Shown: one piece after another, positions 1 to 7,021 of the stretch | Layout: every line of letters starts with the position of its first letter | Position numbering within the stretch: the stretch's first letter is position 1 | Assembly: GCA_937921035.1 (NCBI GenBank) | Contig: CALEUL010000018.1 | Location: 1-19,335 of the forward strand | From: an uncultured Porphyromonadaceae bacterium | GTDB lineage: Bacteria; Bacteroidota; Bacteroidia; Bacteroidales; Muribaculaceae | Reading direction: 5' to 3' | Length of the DNA stretch: 19,335 nt | Notes under the pieces: generated by a model | Seen by the model: only the letters and a program-made list of their open reading frames with translations | Told to the model about the DNA's origin: nothing | The model's database searches: none | Translations under genes and position numbers: made by a program

Positions 1-56
1 GAAGCCGCTTTTTGACCACTTTGGTGTTTAGGGTGACGCAATGACGAAGTCAGGAT
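1..56. other. Left-edge flank with TGACC/TGACG motifs, possible IS end
   Basis: This stretch precedes recognisable IS66 transposase homology and is closed in the transposase frame by a stop at 42-44. It contains TTTGACC at 11-17 followed by two TGACG copies (34-38 and 42-46). Such clustered short motifs resemble the multiple terminal repeats of IS21-family elements. That assignment is inference, because neither an IS21 transposase nor a full end is visible. Nothing else is recognised here. Confidence 0.2.
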
Positions 57-668
57 GGAGCGATACAGAACGATGGCTATAATGTTTATAACGAATTTGA
101 GAATGTGCCCGGAATAACGGTTCTGGCATGCATGGCTCACATAGGCCGCAAGTTTGTCGACGCGCAGAAATCCAATCCGCTTGCTGCAGAAGCGGTGAAG
201 CATATCGCCACATTATACACGCTTGAAGAGAACCTGAAAGGCGCCGGCGTCACGGCGGACGAGATCCGCTCCGAACGTCAGCGCCTTGCAGTGCCGCTTC
301 TGAACGGTCATGAAGTATGGATGCAGACCGCCTTATTGACCTGTACTCCCAAAGAACCTCTTGCCGTTGCCATAAAATACGCCCTCTCACTCTGGCCACT
401 GGTCAGACGTTATACAGAAAACGGACATTATCTTATCGACAGCAATCCGGTCGAGCAGGGACAGCGCCCGTCAGTGCTGGGACGCAAAAATTACCTGTTC
501 TCTCAGAATGACCGCGGAGCTGAGGACAACGCCATCTTCTACACCTTCATCATCTCATGTGAAAACCTGGGAATCAATCCCCGGAAATGGCTCGAACATA
601 CCCTTGACAATATCGGACCCGAAATGGATGAAGAGCAGCTGGTAAAGCTGCTGCCATATAATTTTTGA
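57..668 (+). pseudogene. IS66-family transposase, C-terminal remnant
   Basis: This is the C-terminal part of an IS66-type DDE transposase. Homology starts around 57-60 with an IQNDGYNVY motif, the family's 'DGY' region, continues through a CMAHIGRKFV segment, and reaches the hallmark IDSNPVEQ...VLGRKNYLF block carrying the catalytic Glu, then the usual C-terminal tail. About 200 residues remain of a family that is normally around 500, so the zinc-finger and N-terminal catalytic parts are missing. The frame closes upstream at 42-44, so there is no normal start; the GTG at 105 is only the first start-like codon inside the remnant. No TnpA or TnpB accessory genes are present. This is a dead relic, truncated on its left side by other DNA, with an undamaged 3' end. 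Confidence 0.85.
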
Positions 669-678
669 AGAATAAGCT

Positions 679-717
679 AAAAGCCGACTTAAAATGGAAA
701 ATCAAGCCGGCTTTTTT
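679..717 (+). terminator. Rho-independent-type terminator after the IS66 remnant
   Basis: A 12-nt arm at 679-690 (aaaagccgactt) pairs with 704-715 (aagccggctttt) with one A-C mismatch, around a 13-nt loop. The 3' arm runs into six T residues (712-717). It starts 10 nt after the IS66 stop codon. It would stop read-through from the remnant and protect the IS30 element downstream from incoming transcripts. Confidence 0.6.
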
Positions 718-767
718 CGGACGGATACACCTGTTAGACTGAATACATGCTGGGCGAACATAAAAAA

Positions 768-783
768 GGAGACCGAAGTCTCC
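768..783 (+). promoter_or_regulatory. Hairpin ahead of the IS30 transposase start
   Basis: GGAGAC (768-773) and GTCTCC (778-783) form a perfect 6-bp stem closed by a CGAA tetraloop, 26 nt before the transposase ATG at 810. The 5' arm contains the only good Shine-Dalgarno-like GGAG. Several IS elements use hairpins of this kind to stop translation from transcripts that start outside the element; that role is inferred here. A Bacteroides-like -7 box, TATCTTTG, lies at 795-802, very close to the ATG. Confidence 0.35.
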
Positions 784-809
784 CTGAGATTAACTATCTT
801 TGTTTTGTC

Positions 810-1796
810 ATGAACTACAAACAATTAACCTCGCAGCAAAGGTCGCAAATTTTCGCCTTACTGCAAAGAAAAACTCCGAGAAAAGAAATCGCCCTGATTG
901 TAGGGTGCAGTCAGTCAACGCTTTGCCGTGAGCTAAAACGCAACTCAACGGCAAAAGGTAATTATCTATGGGATAAGGCTCATGCGAAAGCTGTTGAACG
1001 CAGAAAGCGCACCACCTCCAACAGGAAGCTCGACAATACCCTGGTATGGCGGATAAAGCAGATGATCATTGACCATCAATGGTCGCCTGAACAGATTCGT
1101 GGCGTATTGGGCAAAGACGGTATATCTGTTTCAATCCAGTCCATATACAATATCATAAAGGCAGATGAAAGCGGAGAACTGCGCCGGAACTGCCGCCATC
1201 CGAATTTCAAACGACGCCCTGTTGCTGAACGCAGGCCGACCAAAGCCACCAACATAGCCAACCGGACAAGCATACACGACCGGCCCGCGGAAGCTGACGG
1301 AAAACGTTTCGGAGACTTTGAAATGGATCTGATTGTTGACGCATACGGTCACGCCATACTCGTTCTGGTAGAACGCATGACCAACTTCGTGATGATGGAG
1401 AAACTGCCTCACGGCAAAAAAGCATCCCCGCTGGCACGTACTGTTGTCAGAATGCTTTACGGCTACCGCAAGTATCTGAAAACCATTACAACTGACAATG
1501 GCAGCGAATTCGCCGCCCATCTCGAAATCACGGCCGGACTGAGAATGCGTGGAATGGACGATGTGACGGTTTATTTCGCTGACAGCTATTGTTCCTGGCA
1601 GAAAGGCGCGGTCGAACACGAGAACAAACTTATTCGTCAGTACATCCCTAAAAAATCCAATTTCAATAACTTTTCTGATAATTTCGTCCGCAATGTAGGT
1701 CGTAAGCTAAATATGAGACCGCATAAAAAACTCAACTTCTCAACTCCTAAAACTGAATTCTTCAAACAAATCGCTAATTTTGCACTTGCCAGTTGA
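810..1796 (+). CDS. IS30-family transposase
   Basis: A complete 328-residue DDE transposase that would cut and paste or replicate the surrounding IS30 element. The N-terminus (residues 1-45) has the IS30 helix-turn-helix pattern ending CSQSTLCRELKRN. The catalytic triad fits D173 (FEMDLIV), D229 (TTDNGSEF) and E271 (ENKLIRQYIP), the last within the family's conserved C-terminal signature. The frame is open from an ATG at 747, but MNYKQLTS at 810 is the family's usual N-terminus, and the extra 21 codons overlap the putative regulatory hairpin, so 810 is chosen. There is no frameshift or internal stop, so it may be active. It is codirectional with the IS66 remnant and convergent with the polysaccharide operon. 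Confidence 0.9.
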   Translation: MNYKQLTSQQRSQIFALLQRKTPRKEIALIVGCSQSTLCRELKRNSTAKGNYLWDKAHAKAVERRKRTTSNRKLDNTLVWRIKQMIIDHQWSPEQIRGVLGKDGISVSIQSIYNIIKADESGELRRNCRHPNFKRRPVAERRPTKATNIANRTSIHDRPAEADGKRFGDFEMDLIVDAYGHAILVLVERMTNFVMMEKLPHGKKASPLARTVVRMLYGYRKYLKTITTDNGSEFAAHLEITAGLRMRGMDDVTVYFADSYCSWQKGAVEHENKLIRQYIPKKSNFNNFSDNFVRNVGRKLNMRPHKKLNFSTPKTEFFKQIANFALAS

Positions 1797-2157
1797 ACCT
1801 GCAGAGATAACACGGGGAGCTTACCGCAACCTTTTAGTATAAGTTTCTCATTATAAGGAGAAAACGCAGACTCCCCCAAAATACCGCGTTCCTTAATTAG
1901 TTCGTTTTCTTTTTCAAACTGCCGTTCATATGATTTAGGTGAGATGCGATCTCTGCCACCACCTTTTATGGGGGCGTATATTCTGACGGTAGAAATCAAG
2001 AAAATCGACATTTTCAATGAACTCCGGAAATGTTTGATTCTTAATTATCTCCTCTATTTCTTAAAAATCGTACATTGAAGAGGCTTAGAACCGTTATTAC
2101 GAGCAAGTAAATACTTGATAAATTAAAAAGTCAGATACTGAATAATATGACTGGGTA
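1797..2157. other. Intergenic region, operon 3' flank, no supported gene
   Basis: About 360 bp between the IS30 right end and the last gene of the polysaccharide operon. No complete gene is supported. On the - strand, 1935-2060 is an open stretch of 41 codons ending in TAA, with protein-like composition (it ends RPHKRWWQRSHLT) but no start codon; it could be an eroded gene tail. A small palindrome, caagtaaatacttg (2104-2117), lies about 40 nt past the aminotransferase stop but lacks a T-run, so it is at best a weak terminator. Confidence 0.4.
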
Positions 2158-3408
2158 TTATCTCGCCAATATACAACTTTTAATTTGGTCGACTATATAG
2201 CGGACGTGGTCATCTGTCACCCAAGGACCGGCAGGGAGACATATGCCGACTTTGAAGAGGGATTCGCTGACTCCGTTGGTGTAAGCGGGAGCATTCTTGT
2301 AGACTGGTTGCTTGTGCATAGGTTTCCACAGTGGGCGTGACTCGATTCCGGCAGCATCAAGAGCCATGCGGAGAGCTTCAACGTTGTCATTTGGCTGGCA
2401 GTCTGTCGTGGCTGTCCTGGTAGTGTGAGTAACTCCAGCTGCTCCTCCGACAGCTCCAGTGATTACCTGCTTGTAGGCATTCTCCTGGCCTTTGATTTGG
2501 AGGTCGGGATCAAGCGTGGCTGTGCAAAGCCAATAGTTCGAGTCATATTCGGGCGACGGGGCCGTGTGCATCGTGATGCCCTTGACGTCTTTTAGAAGTT
2601 CCTCGTAAAGCGCCTGCACATGGCGGTGATGGGCTATATGCTCATCAAGGACAGTCATCTGAGCTCGACCGATACATGCTGAAATATTACTTAGACGATA
2701 ATTGTAGCCAACAACTTCATGTTGATAGTAAGGATAACTTTCACGGGCTTGGGTTGCATACCACATTATTGTCTTGCGAGTTTCCGCGTCCGGACAAATC
2801 AACGCACCTCCGCCAGATGTCGTGATCATCTTGTTGCCGTTGAACGACAAGGCTCCGAAATGTCCGAAAGTTCCGAGTACTTGTCCTTTGTAACGAGAGC
2901 CGAATCCTTCAGCGGCATCCTCGATAACGGGAATTCCATATTTATTGGCAACATTCAAGATTTTTTCTATCTTATACGGCATTCCATAAAGAGCAACGGG
3001 GATAATGGCTTTCGGCTTCTTACCCGTCATCTTGATGCGGTCGGCAATCGCCTGATCAAGCAGTCCTGGATCCATATTCCATGTATCCCTTTCTGAATCC
3101 ACAAAGACAGGGGTTGCTCCGAGATATGCTATGGGATTAGTGGACGCGCAGAACGTGAAAGACTGAACAAGGACTTCGTCGCTGGGTTTAACGCCACTGG
3201 CAATGAGAGCTAAATGCAAAGCGGCAGTGCCAGAGACAAGTGCTGCCACCTTTTTATTTTGACCAACAAAATCCTCCAACTCATGTTCGAAGGCGTCGCA
3301 GTCTGGACCGAGAGGCACAGCCCAATCTTCTGCAAGAGCAGCCTTGATGAAATCAATCTCACGCCCACTCATCTTCGGTTTACAAAGCAGAATTCGTTCG
3401 CGCTTCAT
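2158..3408 (-). CDS. DegT/DnrJ/EryC1/StrS sugar aminotransferase, PglE/WcfR-like
   Basis: A PLP-dependent fold-type I aminotransferase of 416 residues. It probably converts a UDP-4-keto-2-acetamido-6-deoxyhexose to the 4-amino sugar, with glutamate as amino donor. Visible features are the SGTAALHLAL cofactor loop, the VIEDAAEGFGSRYKG segment with the PLP-contacting Asp, and the Schiff-base lysine in SFNGNK just before TTSGGGAL. The C-terminal WKPMHKQPVY motif is typical of sugar aminotransferases. The start at 3408 (MKRERILLCKP) is chosen because the open frame up to 3501 would lie almost wholly inside the cupin gene; here the ATG overlaps the upstream TGA by 1 nt. About 45 extra residues near position 310-350 make it longer than C. 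jejuni PglE. With the PglC-like transferase it recalls WcfR/WcfS of B. fragilis PSA. The exact sugar is inferred. Confidence 0.85.
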   Translation of the reverse strand: MKRERILLCKPKMSGREIDFIKAALAEDWAVPLGPDCDAFEHELEDFVGQNKKVAALVSGTAALHLALIASGVKPSDEVLVQSFTFCASTNPIAYLGATPVFVDSERDTWNMDPGLLDQAIADRIKMTGKKPKAIIPVALYGMPYKIEKILNVANKYGIPVIEDAAEGFGSRYKGQVLGTFGHFGALSFNGNKMITTSGGGALICPDAETRKTIMWYATQARESYPYYQHEVVGYNYRLSNISACIGRAQMTVLDEHIAHHRHVQALYEELLKDVKGITMHTAPSPEYDSNYWLCTATLDPDLQIKGQENAYKQVITGAVGGAAGVTHTTRTATTDCQPNDNVEALRMALDAAGIESRPLWKPMHKQPVYKNAPAYTNGVSESLFKVGICLPAGPWVTDDHVRYIVDQIKSCILAR

Positions 3409-3797
3409 CAGTTCATCATGTCTTCGGGTGTGAGCGGAGTGTACGGTCCATCCTTGACTTCGAAGATGGCGGAAGGTTCGATGACCTCTACTGTGTGCCA
3501 CTGGCCTTGGGAGATTTGAACGCCGTAATTACCGATAGTTGGATCGAGAAGGAAGCGTTCCGTTTGCCCTCCAAGGTCATCGTAGAAAACCATGAACAAC
3601 TTGCCGCGTACTATCATAGTTGTCTCTGAAGTTTCGCGATGCCGATGGATAGGCACAACCGTTCCCGGAAGAAGGACATTTAGCATACGCTGCGATTTAT
3701 CTTCGCAGGAGTTTCGTAAGTCCATGTTCATTCGAAAACGCGGGCTTCCCTTCGCCTCTGTCATTACTTTATCAAGTAGTTCATTATTTATAATCAT
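3408..3797 (-). CDS. WbuC-family cupin-fold protein
   Basis: A single-domain cupin of 129 residues. Conserved WbuC features are an N-terminal SPRFRMNMDLR-type segment, the metal-site motif PIHRHRETSE, a central VRGKLFMVFYDD strand pair, the second histidine in QGQWHTVEV, and the C-terminal FEVKDGPYTP. The biochemical role of WbuC is not firmly known; in other bacteria it is found next to fnlABC-wbuB gene sets, and fnlA, fnlC and a wbuB-like gene all occur in this operon. The start at 3797 (MIINNELL) matches family length; the 16-codon extension to 3845 lies in the end of the upstream SDR gene. It begins 8 nt after the SDR stop and its own TGA overlaps the aminotransferase ATG, which suggests translational coupling. 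Confidence 0.8.
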   Translation of the reverse strand: MIINNELLDKVMTEAKGSPRFRMNMDLRNSCEDKSQRMLNVLLPGTVVPIHRHRETSETTMIVRGKLFMVFYDDLGGQTERFLLDPTIGNYGVQISQGQWHTVEVIEPSAIFEVKDGPYTPLTPEDMMN

Positions 3798-3805
3798 ACC
3801 AAGTT

Positions 3806-4699
3806 TCAAATATGATAATGAGTCAAAACATCGAGTGGTTCCCATCCAAGTTCTCGTTTGGCCTTTTCATTACTCCAAGTGTCATCGGATATGATTTTCT
3901 CTAATCGAGTTGTATTTATTGGGAAAAACGAGAAAAAATTACCAATCTTTGCAAGACACTTTGCAAACCACAAAGGAATTGAAATCGGTTTTCTTTTCCC
4001 AAGTTGATTTGCAATAACTTCCGACAATTCCCCAAAAGAAGGATTATGGTCGTCGCAAACATTATATATACCACCTTTTTCAGCAACTAATGGTACCAAA
4101 TGAGCAATGTCTTCAGCCATCAATATGCTTTTTCTTGCTTTTCCACCATCGATATTGAGATAGGCGCCACTTCGTATACCATTAACCATAGCACCCAAAT
4201 TGCCAGGAGCGTTATGCCCTGCTAAAAGAGATGGCCTTAAAATTCCTAATGTGACGTTATATTTTCTACACCAATCTGTCAGATATTTTTCTGCCATTAT
4301 TTTGCTTTCAGCATAAGGCGAGTCACCTCTTAAAGGTGTATCCTCGGTATTAAGACTACCATGAACATCTCCGTAGACGCTCATTGTAGAGATAAAGATT
4401 AGTGCATCAGGAACACCAACCTTTTCTAAGGCCTTGCATAGGTTTACGGTGCCTTGATAGTTGACATCGTAGAAAACTTTTTTTTCAGCTTCCGTCTTAG
4501 GAATGGAATGTGCTTTCCCACAAGCATGTAATACAATATCATACCGTTCTGGTAACACCGGGATTTCTGCTGCAAGATTAGACTTAATCTGGTCTGCCTG
4601 TGATATTCCACATGTAGTTACAATATATTTCTTTTCTAGTATAGGCCTTGTGTTATTGCCCAAAAAGCCAGTGCCACCAGTAAACAATAAACTTTTCAT
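3806..4699 (-). CDS. NAD-dependent SDR epimerase/dehydratase family protein
   Basis: An extended short-chain dehydrogenase/reductase of 297 residues acting on nucleotide sugars. The N-terminal Rossmann motif is GGTGFLG (residues 8-14). The catalytic residues are Ser/Thr 104-105 (FISTMSVYG) and Y129/K133 (YAESK). The C-terminal WSNEKAKRELGWEP is typical of UDP-hexose epimerase/reductase relatives. The substrate cannot be read from the sequence. It could be a UDP-HexNAc 4-epimerase, or a 4-keto reductase standing in for the missing FnlB, comparable in size to reductases used for L-QuiNAc/L-RhaNAc nucleotides. Its ATG directly abuts or overlaps the ATP-grasp stop at 4699. Base composition is more AT-rich than in the aminotransferase next to it. 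Confidence 0.8.
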   Translation of the reverse strand: MKSLLFTGGTGFLGNNTRPILEKKYIVTTCGISQADQIKSNLAAEIPVLPERYDIVLHACGKAHSIPKTEAEKKVFYDVNYQGTVNLCKALEKVGVPDALIFISTMSVYGDVHGSLNTEDTPLRGDSPYAESKIMAEKYLTDWCRKYNVTLGILRPSLLAGHNAPGNLGAMVNGIRSGAYLNIDGGKARKSILMAEDIAHLVPLVAEKGGIYNVCDDHNPSFGELSEVIANQLGKRKPISIPLWFAKCLAKIGNFFSFFPINTTRLEKIISDDTWSNEKAKRELGWEPLDVLTHYHI

Positions 4700-5766
4700 T
4701 ATAAAGAGATTAAGCCTTTTTCATTATAGAGAATATCCCAATATTTACGGAGTAGTTTCGTTCCGTACTTTATGTCAATATCTGGCAGCGGTTCTCCGAG
4801 GAGCTGTTTCACACGCAGATATGGTAGATTCAAACCGGCACCGGCATAGAGAACGATTGTTGCAGTGATACGCGGATTTAGGTCTGTCAGCCAAGGAGTG
4901 TCGTTCTCGTCAAGCATGAGGTCGAAGCCCACGTTACCATCAAGTTTGAGATACTTTACTATATCCTCGCATATCTGATAAGCCTCTTCCTTTTTCTCTA
5001 CAACGCTTGTCTGAGCTATGCTGAGATTGCTTGTTGTATTTCTACGACCAGCTATATAAAGCGTCTTTCCTTTGTCAGCGAGTAAGTCTACAGTGAACTC
5101 AACACCAGGGAAATATTCCATTGCCATCATTTCAGGCACAGGATTACATTCATCGATGATAGAACACATTTCATCTAATGTTACAAACATAGACGATGGT
5201 TTCTGATGCATGAAAAGGTTGGATTTAGATAAGTCTGCCCGAACTATACGAACACCACGGCTGCCACTGTTTTCGGTCATTTTTACAACTACCGGTTTTG
5301 CCGGGTAGCCGAGTTCGGAGATTCTTTTTCGGAGTGTCTCGCTTGAATCAACAAGAAAATAACCGGGGACCTTCAGCCCTTTTTCTTTCATGAAATTATA
5401 AAGCTGAAGTTTGCTGTTGGCGATTTTCAGTGCATCAAGATCCGGCATTGAGACTTTTACGCCCAACTTGTTGAAATCATCAATACGAGCCGCTATGAAT
5501 GGCAGCTCCATCGATATATGGGGAAAGAAAATATCGACTTGTTCATTACGACAAATTTCGAGTACGGCATCTACATAGTTATTTGCAGTATAAGGAGGTA
5601 CTTGATAATATTTGTCGACAAGCAGCTCCATTGCCACACTATCGTCACTCATATCTATACCGACAATGCGAATATCCCGTTCGCAATTGTTTTTTAGACA
5701 TTTGAAAAAGCCCGGCATGAAAAATGCGCCACATGCCGAGCTTAGAACTGTTATAGGTTTAAGCAT
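4699..5766 (-). CDS. ATP-grasp ligase, carbamoyl-phosphate synthase-like
   Basis: A 355-residue ATP-grasp enzyme. These activate a carboxylate as acyl phosphate and ligate it to an amine or other nucleophile. An N-terminal pre-ATP-grasp domain (about 1-115) is followed by K119, then the VVVKMTENSGSRGV block (K162 and glycine-rich loop), E217 in MEYFPGVEFTVDLL, and the metal-binding TDLNPRI (D295, N297). All expected catalytic positions are present. The start at 5766 (MLKPITVL) is chosen because it begins 7 nt after the decarboxylase stop and starts directly at the first beta strand; the extension to 5808 overlaps the neighbour. Placed between the LysA-like decarboxylase and sugar-modifying genes, it plausibly attaches an amino-acid-derived group to a sugar amine or carboxylate. 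The substrates are inference. Confidence 0.82.
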   Translation of the reverse strand: MLKPITVLSSACGAFFMPGFFKCLKNNCERDIRIVGIDMSDDSVAMELLVDKYYQVPPYTANNYVDAVLEICRNEQVDIFFPHISMELPFIAARIDDFNKLGVKVSMPDLDALKIANSKLQLYNFMKEKGLKVPGYFLVDSSETLRKRISELGYPAKPVVVKMTENSGSRGVRIVRADLSKSNLFMHQKPSSMFVTLDEMCSIIDECNPVPEMMAMEYFPGVEFTVDLLADKGKTLYIAGRRNTTSNLSIAQTSVVEKKEEAYQICEDIVKYLKLDGNVGFDLMLDENDTPWLTDLNPRITATIVLYAGAGLNLPYLRVKQLLGEPLPDIDIKYGTKLLRKYWDILYNEKGLISL

Positions 5767-5773
5767 AAGATGT

Positions 5774-7021
5774 TTAGAAATCGAATTTGAATTTTGCAAA
5801 GACATCATCGAAAGTTTCGGCCCTCATAATTTCTTCTGTCGTTCCGTCTGTTTTCAGAACATACATGGCACTTTGAGGTTTGATAAACTGAGGCTTTGAG
5901 ACTATGGAGTAACCACCGACATTATTGAAAACAAGGATATCACCTTCGGCCAAAGGGCGGTCAAATTGTGGATACATGAGGTCTTGTTCAAGACAGGTAA
6001 AGCCCATGATATCAAGATTTGGGAATGATTCTTGTTTTCTTCCTCCGGGAATAATGCTGACCGGTAATTGTTTCATGGTGCAGATTTCGCCAAGGTTATG
6101 ATAATCTCCATCCATGTTGGCTATGTGACGATTCCTAATTTCCTTTATACTCAAGATCTTGCTTGCGAAGTTCAGATACCTTGCAACAACTGTTGTTCCC
6201 GGTTCGGTGAACAACATTGGTTTTTTCTCTGAATTCTTGTAATGTTCAGCGAAAGGCTTAATAGCTACGTCGGCATAATCCGAGTATGTCGGGACAGATG
6301 AACCGCCGAATTGTTCTTTTAAAAACTCAGGCATATCGGCGAACATGCCACTGCCAAGACTCATGTACTCAGGGATACCATCTATATATTTGTCGGCGAT
6401 GTCAAGCATAATTCCGGCACGTTTCGCCCAAGCATCCAAACCTCTGTGCCTACTGATGTGGCAATGTAGACCTACCAGATTTAGATTAGGTGTGGATTTA
6501 ATCATGGCTACGGCATTGTCGATATCATCATTAGATGTCGAGAGCCCAAAGCGGCTGACAAAGTTGCTACCTAAATCCATATTGATACGCAGACCACAAG
6601 AATAAGTTTTGTCGGGATGGGTCGTGCAATACTCCACTATTCGGGCAGCTTCATCAAGTGAATCGATATTTAGAATGCCGTTATTTTCAAGATGTTCGAA
6701 TGCGAGAGGGCCTTTGCTCGGTCCGTTATAAACAATATGGCGGTTTTCATACCCGAGTCTTTTTGCCAAAGTATACTCCATGTCACTTACAACTTCAGCA
6801 TATCCTCCTAATTTTTTGACAAGATTGCAGATATAGGGTGTATAATTTGTCTTATACGAATATGAAATCTGATAGGCAGGATATACGGCTCTAAAAGTAT
6901 CATTCAACAAATTATAGTTTTCGATAAAACCTTGTTCATCGAAAACGTAGAATGGAGTATCAATTTTCTTGCTTAAATCAAGGACAGTTTTTTCTATGGA
7001 ATTCATTGCCGGCATAGTCAT
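5774..7021 (-). CDS. Fold-type III PLP decarboxylase (LysA/Orn-DAP-Arg decarboxylase family)
   Basis: A 415-residue homologue of diaminopimelate/ornithine decarboxylases, which have a TIM-barrel N-domain and a beta-sandwich C-domain. The Schiff-base lysine is K57 in SYSYKTN. GLHCHIS (H188) stacks on the cofactor, LGSGM (about 222-226) is the glycine loop, FTEPGTT (272-277) is the PLP-phosphate motif, C343 in GFTCLEQD is the intersubunit acid/base position, and Y371 lies in VGGYS. The usual EPGR is EPGT here, so the substrate-side arginine is lost and a lysine-biosynthesis role is unlikely. Its ATG overlaps the TAA of the sugar transferase (TAATG) and it is followed 7 nt later by the ATP-grasp gene. 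It probably makes an amine or modified amino acid for decoration of the polysaccharide (inference). Confidence 0.82.
   Translation of the reverse strand: MTMPAMNSIEKTVLDLSKKIDTPFYVFDEQGFIENYNLLNDTFRAVYPAYQISYSYKTNYTPYICNLVKKLGGYAEVVSDMEYTLAKRLGYENRHIVYNGPSKGPLAFEHLENNGILNIDSLDEAARIVEYCTTHPDKTYSCGLRINMDLGSNFVSRFGLSTSNDDIDNAVAMIKSTPNLNLVGLHCHISRHRGLDAWAKRAGIMLDIADKYIDGIPEYMSLGSGMFADMPEFLKEQFGGSSVPTYSDYADVAIKPFAEHYKNSEKKPMLFTEPGTTVVARYLNFASKILSIKEIRNRHIANMDGDYHNLGEICTMKQLPVSIIPGGRKQESFPNLDIMGFTCLEQDLMYPQFDRPLAEGDILVFNNVGGYSIVSKPQFIKPQSAMYVLKTDGTTEEIMRAETFDDVFAKFKFDF

Larger units (their letters stand above)
732..1799 (+). mobile_element. IS30-family insertion sequence
   Basis: The element is defined by the intact IS30 transposase at 810-1796. 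Imperfect inverted ends are proposed: gttagactg at 733-741 against the reverse complement of cagttgaac at 1790-1798 (7 of 9 matching). That gives an element of about 1.07 kb, a normal IS30-family length. The ends are short and imperfect, so both boundaries could be off by 10-30 bp. No clear target duplication can be named. It lies between the IS66 remnant and the 3' end of the polysaccharide operon. Confidence 0.5.

Noticed and set aside
747..809. Upstream ATG for the IS30 transposase
   Set aside because: The 21 extra codons cover the hairpin region and have no family counterpart; MNYKQLTS at 810 is the usual N-terminus.
1637..2017. A 126-codon frame on the - strand running across the IS30 right end
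   Set aside because: It starts with TTG, runs antisense through the conserved transposase C-terminus, and only its first 70 or so codons lie outside the IS; no family resemblance.
2104..2117. Palindrome caagtaaatacttg as operon terminator
   Set aside because: The stem is 5-6 bp, AT-rich, with no T-run on the operon strand; too weak to call.
3409..3501. 31-residue N-terminal extension of the aminotransferase
   Set aside because: It lies entirely inside the cupin gene in another frame and is rich in His/Arg/Ser, unlike any aminotransferase N-terminus; the ATG at 3408 fits the family.
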